64,000 bases of DNA from Candidatus Bealeia paramacronuclearis (GTDB lineage: Bacteria > Pseudomonadota > Alphaproteobacteria > UBA9655), in assembly GCF_035607555.1 (NCBI RefSeq), contig NZ_JAVHWZ010000002.1, forward strand, positions 558,001 to 622,000. The letters run 5' to 3'. A program made the translations under genes and the position numbers. Numbering within the stretch: position 1 is the first letter of the stretch; the number at the start of each line of letters is the position of its first letter. Positions 36,454 to 44,426 of the stretch are shown piece by piece. The notes under the pieces were generated by a model. It searched no databases. It saw only the letters and a program-made list of their open reading frames with translations, and was not told the origin of the DNA.

Positions 36454-37630
36454 TGTAAGAGTTCAGTACAAATGAGACTCAAGAGGCCTCGAGAATATGA
36501 GAGTGAATATAGTGCAAAGGAGTGAGGCCTTTCAAGGCGCGATGAGGCCGATAAGAATTATACTTTGAGACAGCTTGAGAGAGCTCAAAGCGCATAGAAG
36601 CTATGGAATCAGCCAGGAGGTTGTTTTGGTTGTAAAATTCCTCCCGGAATATGCGATTTCCTCGCTCAACGCCGCCGTTGTAAGTGGGCTTTTTGGGGGA
36701 CAGAACAATCAGCGGAATTCCAAGTTCTGCACAGGCTTCCTCAAATTCTGCCATAAATTCAGAGCCACCGTCGACGTGTAGGGAGTGAATTTTAAAGGGC
36801 GCCTGCTTTACAAACTCAAGCAAGAAGCGCTTGGCATGGGCATACACACTCGCATAGATAAATTTCGAGCCTCTTTCCCAAGTCTGTAAGTGCTTGAAAC
36901 AGATACCATTTTTGGTGACTGTCATGTGGTCAATCTGCACCCGTTCACCAAGCGTCATCGTTTTATAATCCTTGAAAGTCCAAGGTTTTGCATGGCTTTT
37001 AAATTGTCTTTTTCTTTTTGTTCTCAGGGCGGAGGGTGATTTTTGCACAAGCCCCTTGTTTTTGAGGGAGGTCAGGATACGGCCGACGGTGCTTTCGCTC
37101 AGGATTTGCCCATGGTCTCGCTTGAGAATGATGGCGATTTTCTCTTTGCCATAGGTGGGATTTTCGCGGCGCACTCTCAAAACAAGCTGAACTTCTGCCT
37201 CTCCCCAGCGCCGTTTGTTGAGATTTCGTGGCTTTTTTGAAGGTGGAGCCATCCCATTTTCAATATCACGCAGAATATTTTTGTGGCGATAATAAGTTGC
37301 GCGAGATATATCGCAAATTTCTTGGCATATCGCATCGGAAACGTTTTCAGCTTTCAACTTTTCCCAGCGCCTCACGCCGTCTTCATACCGTTTGCGATAG
37401 ACGTCCAAACAGTCTTGTGTACGCGCATATGCATAAAGCCTATGCATATTTTTATATAATCCGTGGATCCTCATCATGTCCTCTATCAATAGGTTTTTTA
37501 CATTTCCTATTCTTGAGACCTGGTTTGGGTGTGGCAATGGAGATGAGCTTTGCTACAGCGCAATTTGAGGGCGCGCTCAGCTCATCTCCATCCCTCCCAA
37601 TCCTGTCTCACTTCTATCTGAACTCGGACA
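36454..37630 (-). mobile_element. IS481-like insertion sequence
   Basis: An element of about 1177 bp, with ends deduced from imperfect inverted repeats. Read inward, both begin TGT, then share GAGTTCAG and TGAGAC. No target duplication is evident. It contains one intact transposase gene and an internal 11-bp inverted repeat (37539-37549 and 37579-37589). Confidence 0.7.
36479..37537 (-). CDS. IS481/rve-type DDE transposase
   Basis: This 352-residue transposase has an N-terminal region, a helix-turn-helix segment (about 100-165) with the phrase NPTYGKEKIAIIL, and an integrase core. The DDE residues are in VQIDHMTV, LHVDGGSEF and GGVERGNRIFREEF. The C-terminal YNSYRPHRALKGLTPLHY is typical of IS3/IS481 enzymes. 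The frame is intact. It differs from the other transposases in the window, so this locus has been hit independently several times. Confidence 0.88.
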   Translation of the reverse strand: MPHPNQVSRIGNVKNLLIEDMMRIHGLYKNMHRLYAYARTQDCLDVYRKRYEDGVRRWEKLKAENVSDAICQEICDISRATYYRHKNILRDIENGMAPPSKKPRNLNKRRWGEAEVQLVLRVRRENPTYGKEKIAIILKRDHGQILSESTVGRILTSLKNKGLVQKSPSALRTKRKRQFKSHAKPWTFKDYKTMTLGERVQIDHMTVTKNGICFKHLQTWERGSKFIYASVYAHAKRFLLEFVKQAPFKIHSLHVDGGSEFMAEFEEACAELGIPLIVLSPKKPTYNGGVERGNRIFREEFYNQNNLLADSIASMRFELSQAVSKYNSYRPHRALKGLTPLHYIHSHILEAS

Positions 37631-37631
37631 G

Positions 37632-37667
37632 TGAGTCACGACACTCCAGAAAAGGCAGCGTGACTCA
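37632..37667. terminator. Inverted repeat between IS481 and the Cys-rich gene
   Basis: TGAGTCACG and CGTGACTCA form perfect 9-bp arms around 18 bases, 17 bases beyond the stop of the Cys-rich gene and next to the IS481 end. It may terminate that gene; there is no long T-run. Confidence 0.4.
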
Positions 37668-37684
37668 GAAAAGTGCTCTCTTCC

Positions 37685-38089
37685 CTACTTTGCTTCTTTG
37701 CCGACATACTTTTCTCCAGATTTTATTATGCACGCTAGTTTCCCTTTACAAGCAATCGTTGGAGCGCAAATGTGGATAGACTGTCCGTTGCGAGGGGGCA
37801 GTGTGCACTCTTGCTCACCTAGAGGGCATGCAAGAATGATTTTAGATTTATCCTTTGGCAAAACAAAGGCATCTTCATCACATGGAGTAATACAGTAATC
37901 ATATGCCTGGTCCAATATATAAATTTGTACGTAGACCTCCCCTTTATCGCAGACAAGTTGCTGTGGTTTGGACTGGGCATCAACAACTCCTGGCATTAAA
38001 AGGGATATTGCTGATGCAAATAATATAGATATATAGATCTCAATCTCATTGGGTTTCTCTCCTGTTTGTTTTTGTTTTTTTAAGTTCAC
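37685..38089 (-). CDS. Cysteine-rich secreted protein, start region frameshifted
   Basis: I do not recognise this family. The open frame gives 134 residues. A hydrophobic segment FASAISLLMPGVVDA is followed by a mature part of about 95 residues with eight cysteines (47, 66, 70, 88, 95, 108, 114, 120), an even number suited to disulfides outside the cytoplasm. The in-frame start (GTG 38089) gives an acidic, implausible signal peptide. The well-placed ribosome-binding site AGGAG serves ATG 38049 in another frame. Removing one TA unit near 38028-38036 joins them as MRLRSISILFASAISLL, an ideal signal. The gene may therefore be switched off here. Confidence 0.6.
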   Translation of the reverse strand: MNLKKQKQTGEKPNEIEIYISILFASAISLLMPGVVDAQSKPQQLVCDKGEVYVQIYILDQAYDYCITPCDEDAFVLPKDKSKIILACPLGEQECTLPPRNGQSIHICAPTIACKGKLACIIKSGEKYVGKEAK

Positions 38090-38110
38090 TTTTCAAAGCT
38101 CCCCGCTAGC

Positions 38111-38122
38111 AAGCATATCATA
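38111..38122 (-). promoter_or_regulatory. Shared 12-mer upstream of secreted gene 2
   Basis: TATGATATGCTT on the minus strand begins 73 bases before ATG 38049, exactly as at 36428-36439. The sequence between it and the start also aligns without gaps (CGG.GA, TTGAA, an A-rich tract, the ribosome-binding site). Confidence 0.6.
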
Positions 38123-38232
38123 GTCAATACTTTGCTCAAACTTCTATTTTCATAATATACGAGCTCATATAGAAGTGAGGCCTGACCTAAGAAGTGAATT
38201 GAGAGAGCCCTCTTAAAGGAGTGTTAATTATA

Positions 38233-39414
38233 TCACTCAACACCCATGGCGCGCTTCATAAAAAAGAGTTTGAGTGGTTTGATGCTATTTACAAGGCTCA
38301 AACCGGAGCCTCGCATGAATCGCAAAAACCGTGAGGAATTTCCAAACAACCGAATAAGTCCATGTGTTGAGGATAGAAGACTCGTCTGATCCCATTTTCG
38401 AGATTTAACATAGTTCTCCAAAAGTGTGGGGCTTCCAAAATCAAGGCCCAATTTTTGCGCCTCCCTTAAAGCTGTGCTAAAACTTTCGACGTCTCGAATC
38501 CCGAGGTTAAGGCCCTGTCCCGCCACAGGATGCATCGCATGCGCTGCATCCCCAATTAAAACCAAACGATCACTCGCAATAGCTCGGCACGTGGTTAAAG
38601 ATAGAGGATAAGATTGCCGGAGGCCCTGAAATTGAAACCTCCCCAAGGTTTCTCCGAATGTGGACTCAAGCTCTTGGCAAAATTCGACATCTTTTAATGT
38701 CATCATCACTTCAGATTTTTCCGTCTCAAGGCTCCACACAAAGGCTGACGTATTTCCCGCTAAGGGCAGAAACGCCAAAGGTCCAAAAGGTGTAAAATGT
38801 TCAAAAGCAATGTGATGATGGGGCTTTTCATGGGAAACCACACCCACAATGGCGTGTTGATGATAGGGAATGGTTTTGGAGGCAAGTCCCGCCAAATCCC
38901 TTAGCTTCGAATTTTTTCCATCCGCTGCAATCACTAAAGTGGCTTTTAAAATACGTCCGGATTTTAAGGTCATTTGAATTTGCGAAATATTAGATTTCAT
39001 TTCTACGACCTCATCCGACTCCACAAATTGAATGTTTTTGGAATTGGAAAGTGATGCTTTTAAAGCCTGATCTAAATCTTCCGCAGTGACCATATAACCC
39101 ATGGGACCAAGGCCCAGGGCTTTTGCGTCATAATGAAGACGATGATCGGATTTATGATCCGTGATGAGAATGTGTGAAATCGGAGTGGGATCCGATTTTA
39201 ACTTCTCCCAAATCCCCAAGGTCTCCAAATAAATCTGACTCCCAAGCGTTATGGCAAACGTCCTCCCATCTTGTGTGAGAGGAGTTCTAAAATCCCTCTT
39301 GTCAAAAATAGCCACTTCCAATCCTTGATCTGAAAGCGCTTTGGCCATAAGACTGCCCGTAAAACCACCACCGCAAATAATTACATCCAACAATTTATTT
39401 TTTTGTCTACCCAT
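38233..39414 (-). CDS. Ubiquinone biosynthesis FAD hydroxylase (UbiH/UbiF/Coq6 family)
   Basis: This 393-residue flavin monooxygenase hydroxylates the ring of polyprenylphenol intermediates of ubiquinone. The FAD Rossmann motif is CGGGFTGSLMAKAL. The DG motif is VIAADGKNSKLRDLAG and the GD motif is LIGDAAHAMHPVAGQGLNLGIRD. Which ring position it attacks (UbiH, UbiF or UbiL role) cannot be told from sequence alone. It is divergent from the polyprenyl synthase, which fits a ubiquinone theme. Confidence 0.88.
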   Translation of the reverse strand: MGRQKNKLLDVIICGGGFTGSLMAKALSDQGLEVAIFDKRDFRTPLTQDGRTFAITLGSQIYLETLGIWEKLKSDPTPISHILITDHKSDHRLHYDAKALGLGPMGYMVTAEDLDQALKASLSNSKNIQFVESDEVVEMKSNISQIQMTLKSGRILKATLVIAADGKNSKLRDLAGLASKTIPYHQHAIVGVVSHEKPHHHIAFEHFTPFGPLAFLPLAGNTSAFVWSLETEKSEVMMTLKDVEFCQELESTFGETLGRFQFQGLRQSYPLSLTTCRAIASDRLVLIGDAAHAMHPVAGQGLNLGIRDVESFSTALREAQKLGLDFGSPTLLENYVKSRKWDQTSLLSSTHGLIRLFGNSSRFLRFMRGSGLSLVNSIKPLKLFFMKRAMGVE

Positions 39415-39506
39415 GGGAAATCCCTAGCGTCTTTCGTGAAGGTTGTGTAACTTGCGAAAAAGTAGCGCTCTTTTGGGGTGTTGTTCAAGGTATTTAGAGG
39501 TCGAAC

Positions 39507-40520
39507 GTGTCAAAATTGGCTTATGCATCCGAAAAAATCAAGGCGCCATCTTTAGTTTCGCTTCAAACTTTATTTGAAGGCCGCATGGATCAGGTCAACG
39601 AGAAGATCCTCAAAAGCTTGGAATGTTCGGTCCCCCTCATTCAAGACATTGCGGGATATCTCATCAAACAAGGCGGAAAACGACTGCGTCCCCTTTTGAC
39701 TTTAGCCTCTGCAGAATTATGTGGATATAAAGGACATCGTCATGTGGGACTGGCATCTGCCGTTGAATTTATTCACACCGCAACCCTTCTGCATGACGAT
39801 GTGGTAGACGAAAGTGCACTCCGTCGCGGAGCTGCCACCGCCAACACTATTTGGAATAATACGGCCAGTGTTCTTGTAGGGGATTTTCTTTTTTCCCGCG
39901 CATTTCAACTTATGGTGGAAGATGGATCTTTAGACGTTTTGAAAGTGCTTTCCCAAGCCTCAGCAACCATTGCCGAAGGCGAGGTTATGCAATTGGCGTC
40001 TGCCCGAAATCTTAATCTCAGGGAAGAGAATTACCTCGCCGTGATTGGTGCCAAAACAGCATGCCTTTTTGAAGCGGCCACCCATGTAGGAGCACTTGTG
40101 GCAGACGCCTCTTCGGAAAAATGTGAGGCCTTAAGAAAATTCGGATTTAATCTTGGGATGGCTTTTCAATTAACTGATGATGCCCTTGACTATTGTGCTA
40201 CAGGGGAATCTTTAGGCAAACACGTTGGCGATGATTTTGCAGAAGGAAAAGTCACCCTTCCCATTCTCATCACCTATCATGCGGCCACTGAAATTGAAAA
40301 AGCCTTCATTAAAAAATGCTTTGTAGATTTAACCCAAGAACCCCAAGATTTAACGCGTATGATTAAGCTCATTCATGATAAAGGCGCCCTTCAAGCCGTC
40401 TCAGCAAAAGCACAAAGTTATCTCAATAATGCAAGAGAATGTCTTAAGATTTTTGAAGAAACTTCCCTCAAATCCACTCTTCTCGAGACCCTTGATTTTG
40501 TACTAGTCCGGAATCATTAA
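39507..40520 (+). CDS. ispB: Long-chain trans-polyprenyl diphosphate synthase
   Basis: This 337-residue enzyme builds the isoprenoid tail of ubiquinone. The first Asp-rich motif is LLHDDVVDES and the second QLTDDALDYCA. RLRPLLTLASAEL and GEVMQLAS are also typical. The start is GTG 39507 with GAGG 6 bases upstream. Product chain length (octa- or decaprenyl) is not predictable here. It is divergently paired with the ubiquinone hydroxylase. Confidence 0.9.
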   Translation: MSKLAYASEKIKAPSLVSLQTLFEGRMDQVNEKILKSLECSVPLIQDIAGYLIKQGGKRLRPLLTLASAELCGYKGHRHVGLASAVEFIHTATLLHDDVVDESALRRGAATANTIWNNTASVLVGDFLFSRAFQLMVEDGSLDVLKVLSQASATIAEGEVMQLASARNLNLREENYLAVIGAKTACLFEAATHVGALVADASSEKCEALRKFGFNLGMAFQLTDDALDYCATGESLGKHVGDDFAEGKVTLPILITYHAATEIEKAFIKKCFVDLTQEPQDLTRMIKLIHDKGALQAVSAKAQSYLNNARECLKIFEETSLKSTLLETLDFVLVRNH

Positions 40521-40524
40521 AAGC

Positions 40525-40569
40525 AGACACTTCGATTTGGAATTTTTAGACACTTCGATTTGGAATTTT
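40525..40569. repeat. Two tandem copies of a 22-23-bp unit
   Basis: AGACACTTCGATTTGGAATT plus a T-run occurs twice without a gap (40525-40547 and 40548-40569), in the short space between two convergent genes. Confidence 0.9.
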
Positions 40570-40607
40570 CATTTAAAGACTCCCTTCCCGTCATTCCATA
40601 AACAAAA

Positions 40608-43600
40608 TTACTCAACAATGTCATTGAATAGATTTCGAATAAATACAGGGACCAGAGCGCTTAAGGGGTTGATATTGACTTGGGGCTCATCTGTGGTTCC
40701 CGTAACCGTATAGCTTGCCGCAAACAATCCTTCACCATCTTTGCCATTAATCAAGGATCCAATTAAGGGAATATGACCCAAAACAGAGTTAATCACATAA
40801 AGAGGCGCAATGGCGCCCTTAAGATTAAATTCGCCTTTTAAACGATCTATTTGGCCTTCTACGGAAAATCCCAAGGACAAGCTTTTTCCAACACCTTTTG
40901 TGACTTTTATGATGTCATCCCCGTAAATAAAATTGGTATCAAATCGATTCAAAGAAACCACACCATCGGAGAACAAATTGGCAAATCCAATGGGAGAGGC
41001 AACTGCTGCAAATCGAGCCAAAAGGGGGATTTTTCTGACTTCAAAATTTTGGACTTTGAAGAGTCCTTCAAAGGGATTCCCAACTTTGCGCGAAGCTTTA
41101 ATGGTGAGTTCGCCACCCAACATATCTTCAAAAATATTTAAGTTATTAAAAAATTGTCCAGCATCATTGGCTCGCACAATTAAATTTTGGGATCCATTGT
41201 GAGGGCGCGTGATTTGCATCCAAATTCCGCCTTCCACATCTTTCATTTGACCTTTGTCGATAGTTCCTTTTCCAGCTTCAGCAGTCAGTTCCACGGCATT
41301 CCAAACCGTATCCTTTTTCTCAAGGAGAAGATCCAAATGGGCTGTGACTTTTTTAAACGTTTTATTCTCGCCCATATGAATGGCATCCAGGCGCGCATCA
41401 ATGATGAGCGGGGTGACCTCAAGGCGCTCTTTCTTTTCCGATTCTTCCAAATACGTCATGAAAGGCTCGGCATTAATTTCTTTTCCGCTGGCTTTGAGTG
41501 CATATCCCCCACTTTGCGGACGACTGACGGTCAATGTCGCATCGGTTTTAGGGAATTTAAGAGGATGCAATCGCAAATCTTGCCACTCCCCTTTGTGATC
41601 AAACTTCGCAGAACCTGATGCAGTAATATAACCTGAGGTTAATTGAATGTTCTGGAGATGCTTGAGGTCCCCCTCTTCAATGGCGACCGTAAATTGAAGA
41701 CGTGTGGAATCTCCTGGTTTTTTGTTCCAACCAATATGAGGAATTTTAATTTGAGAGGGCGTCAAATTAAAATCAAACGCAAGGGTGGATCCAGCATTTT
41801 GAGATTTTGTATAAATCAATTCAAATGGTGTAGATCCTGTCAAAAACGCAGTGTAATCATAATCAAATCTTTTGAGATCGAGGACTGTGGCCTCCAAATA
41901 AATTTGCATTTGAGTCCGCCAAGGAATATTAGGTCCGTCCTCAAAATTCTCTTGCCACGTCACTTTTGCAGGAACAGAATTCACCTCGCCTGGGCCTGTG
42001 ATTGTGAGGTTTTTTTCTGTGGCAGCCACCTCAAATTTCCCCATTTGAAGATCAATGGGGAATTTGTTTTTCCCTACTTCTGTCTGAAGAGATCCTTCTT
42101 CAATGGTGCCTTTAAGATCCATTTTGACATCATCAAATTTAAGATTTGCCAAAAGCGGGAAATCCAAATGAAGCCTTCCTTTAACTTGGCCTTTTGTGCG
42201 CTTGGGGTCGAGATTGGCTTTTTCGGCATAATGCAGGGGATCATGATCAATGATTTTTAAAACTTCGGGAAGTCTAGCATCGATGCCAACATTAATATCG
42301 ATGGCTTCTTGGTCATTGGAGAGTCCCCTGATTTTAACAGATGCCTCACTGACTTGAGCCTCGCCCACATGTCCTTTGTAAATGGCAATATCAAAACCAT
42401 CAGAATTAAATGTGGCACTTCCCTCCACACCCTGTGCTGGAGGCAATCCTTCAAGGTAAACGATCGCGCCATCCTTAACATCAAGTTTTCCCTGCAGCTT
42501 TTGACTCTCATATCCCGCCCCATGAAAAGTTCCTGAGAGCTCAAAATTACCTTCATGGAGAGTTCCTTCTTGAGCCATATGCTCAACGATCCATTCGCGT
42601 GCCGCAGGGGCTGCAAAAGAGGGCCAGTAAAGTGATAAATCTGCAAGGGGCAGATCTTTGAGCGTTGCATTTAAAGACAGCGTCGTTTCAGGGGGGGTGA
42701 GTTGATCCAGTCTCAAAACGCCCTGGGGTGAGTTCAATTGCCCCTGAACATTGAGAAGCATTTCACCAGAATAAATCCCTAAATTTTTAAGAATAATACT
42801 GTGCGGCGTCATCTCAAGCGCAACCTGCCCAGACTTCATGCCCAAAGAAAGGTCTCCCTCAAGGATGGCGCTGAGTTGTCCATGGTGAAGGGTAATGTCA
42901 GTGTTCCCCTCAATGATCTCATAAGTTAGAGGATTAATCGCAAGATGGGCCTCGCCCGAAAGAGGAATATCAATTTTAGACAAATGAGAAATGATATTAT
43001 CAAATGCGGTTTCAATAGGAGAGGTGTCCAAAAACATGCTGCCTAAAGCAGCTTTTGAGAAAACGACATGAGCGTCAGCCCGATCTTTCCCTTTTTCATG
43101 GGAGATTAAAAGATCAATTTTTCCCGATTCGGCATTGGAGTAAATTTTAAAATTCGCATCAAATCCGGTGTGTCGTCGATTCAAAATTAAATCGACTTGG
43201 GGAAACGTAAAATTGTTGTGTCCTCCCGTATCGACGATGTCGAGACGTGCTCCCAAAATAGATATTTTTCGAAGCGTATTGAGTTGCCCCATTGATTCAT
43301 TTTCGGGATCAATCATTAAAAATCCCAGGAAATCTTCCACTTCCATATTTGAGGTGTGATCATCTGTTGAAAGTTGAAATCCGAATTTACCTGCCTCATC
43401 CCGTCTTAAAATAATACGGGGTGAATAAATCCTGATTTTTTTAAGCGCAACTTTTCCCTCAAGAAGTTTAGAGAAACTTAAAGAGACACCCACTTCGGGA
43501 ACATCCAGAATTTCCTCATTTTGGGCTGAGAAAAGATGAAGTCCTTTCACTTGAATTTCAAGGGGGTGATTCCATTCGCGCCACGCAAGTTGCGTCCCTT

Positions 43601-43835
43601 CAATGGTTGCGCGCACACCAATCGCTGAGGAGTTTAAAGCAGATTCAACGTCAGAATTGAGGAAGTTTAAATCTACAGGTCCGCTCGTGAGACGAATCAT
43701 AACACAAGCCAAACCCACTAATGCAATGCCTGCAATGGAGATAAAAACCTCGCCCACAATTTCAATTATCCGACGGAAACGGTCGCCGGGTTTAATAAAA
43801 GAAGATTCAGGGGATTGACCATATTCAGAAGTCAC
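40608..43835 (-). CDS. AsmA/YhdP-like envelope protein
   Basis: This 1075-residue protein has one N-terminal membrane helix (about 28-50, GEVFISIAGIALVGLACVMI) followed by long beta-rich periplasmic sequence of the DUF3971/AsmA_2 type. Such proteins are thought to form bridge-like channels moving phospholipids to the outer membrane (TamB/YhdP/AsmA group). C-terminal stretches such as PLLARFAAVASPIGFANLFSDG and PLSALVPVFIRNLF match family endings. It complements the Mla-type genes at the end of the window. Confidence 0.85.
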   Translation of the reverse strand: MTSEYGQSPESSFIKPGDRFRRIIEIVGEVFISIAGIALVGLACVMIRLTSGPVDLNFLNSDVESALNSSAIGVRATIEGTQLAWREWNHPLEIQVKGLHLFSAQNEEILDVPEVGVSLSFSKLLEGKVALKKIRIYSPRIILRRDEAGKFGFQLSTDDHTSNMEVEDFLGFLMIDPENESMGQLNTLRKISILGARLDIVDTGGHNNFTFPQVDLILNRRHTGFDANFKIYSNAESGKIDLLISHEKGKDRADAHVVFSKAALGSMFLDTSPIETAFDNIISHLSKIDIPLSGEAHLAINPLTYEIIEGNTDITLHHGQLSAILEGDLSLGMKSGQVALEMTPHSIILKNLGIYSGEMLLNVQGQLNSPQGVLRLDQLTPPETTLSLNATLKDLPLADLSLYWPSFAAPAAREWIVEHMAQEGTLHEGNFELSGTFHGAGYESQKLQGKLDVKDGAIVYLEGLPPAQGVEGSATFNSDGFDIAIYKGHVGEAQVSEASVKIRGLSNDQEAIDINVGIDARLPEVLKIIDHDPLHYAEKANLDPKRTKGQVKGRLHLDFPLLANLKFDDVKMDLKGTIEEGSLQTEVGKNKFPIDLQMGKFEVAATEKNLTITGPGEVNSVPAKVTWQENFEDGPNIPWRTQMQIYLEATVLDLKRFDYDYTAFLTGSTPFELIYTKSQNAGSTLAFDFNLTPSQIKIPHIGWNKKPGDSTRLQFTVAIEEGDLKHLQNIQLTSGYITASGSAKFDHKGEWQDLRLHPLKFPKTDATLTVSRPQSGGYALKASGKEINAEPFMTYLEESEKKERLEVTPLIIDARLDAIHMGENKTFKKVTAHLDLLLEKKDTVWNAVELTAEAGKGTIDKGQMKDVEGGIWMQITRPHNGSQNLIVRANDAGQFFNNLNIFEDMLGGELTIKASRKVGNPFEGLFKVQNFEVRKIPLLARFAAVASPIGFANLFSDGVVSLNRFDTNFIYGDDIIKVTKGVGKSLSLGFSVEGQIDRLKGEFNLKGAIAPLYVINSVLGHIPLIGSLINGKDGEGLFAASYTVTGTTDEPQVNINPLSALVPVFIRNLFNDIVE

Positions 43836-43877
43836 GTAAAACTCTTTCTCTCCTAATTTTTTTCATGAGGATACCCT

Positions 43878-44336
43878 ATGCTTGAGATTGGCAATCCTGC
43901 ACCAGATTTTATCTTGGACACAGATACCCAAGGCACAATTACATTATCCAACCTAAAAGGAAAAAGAGTTGTTGTCTACTTTTATCCAAAAGATATGACC
44001 CCGGGATGTACTCAAGAAGCCTGTGATTTCCGAGATCATTACTCCCAACTTGAGGACAACCATACGGTTATTATTGGAATTTCTAAAGATAGCCTCAAAA
44101 GCCATAGCAAATTTAGAGAGAAAGAAAACCTGAATTTTATCTTAGCGTCCGATCCTGAAGGGGCGACTTGTGAAGCTTATGGTGTCTGGGTCGAAAAATC
44201 CATGTACGGGAAAAAATACTTTGGAATTGAGCGCGCGACTTTTCTCATTGATGAAAACGGTTTCCTCCAAAAAATATGGCGTTCTGTCAAAGTAAAAGGA
44301 CACGTTGACGAAGTTTTGAAAAGCATCAAAGGTTGA
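43878..44336 (+). CDS. bcp: Thioredoxin-dependent peroxiredoxin Bcp
   Basis: This 152-residue PrxQ/Bcp-type peroxidase reduces hydroperoxides. The peroxidatic Cys in TPGCTQEACDFRD is followed five residues later by the resolving Cys, the alpha-type 2-Cys arrangement. FYPKDMTPGCT and the C-terminal FLIDENG are typical. It is cytoplasmic with no signal. Confidence 0.95.
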   Translation: MLEIGNPAPDFILDTDTQGTITLSNLKGKRVVVYFYPKDMTPGCTQEACDFRDHYSQLEDNHTVIIGISKDSLKSHSKFREKENLNFILASDPEGATCEAYGVWVEKSMYGKKYFGIERATFLIDENGFLQKIWRSVKVKGHVDEVLKSIKG

Positions 44337-44426
44337 TCCATTCCATTAAAAAATTTCTTTCGCTCCACACTGTCGGTGTAACCGTGCGACCAATCGTCCC
44401 AAAAAAGACAATTGGCTTCCTCAATT

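Noticed and set aside
37228-37779. 183-codon plus-strand frame over the IS481 end
   Set aside because: It lies antisense to the transposase and the Cys-rich gene, with no coherent family features.
41187-42260. Long plus-strand frames opposite the AsmA-like gene
   Set aside because: They lie antisense to a well-supported 1075-residue protein and show no family features.
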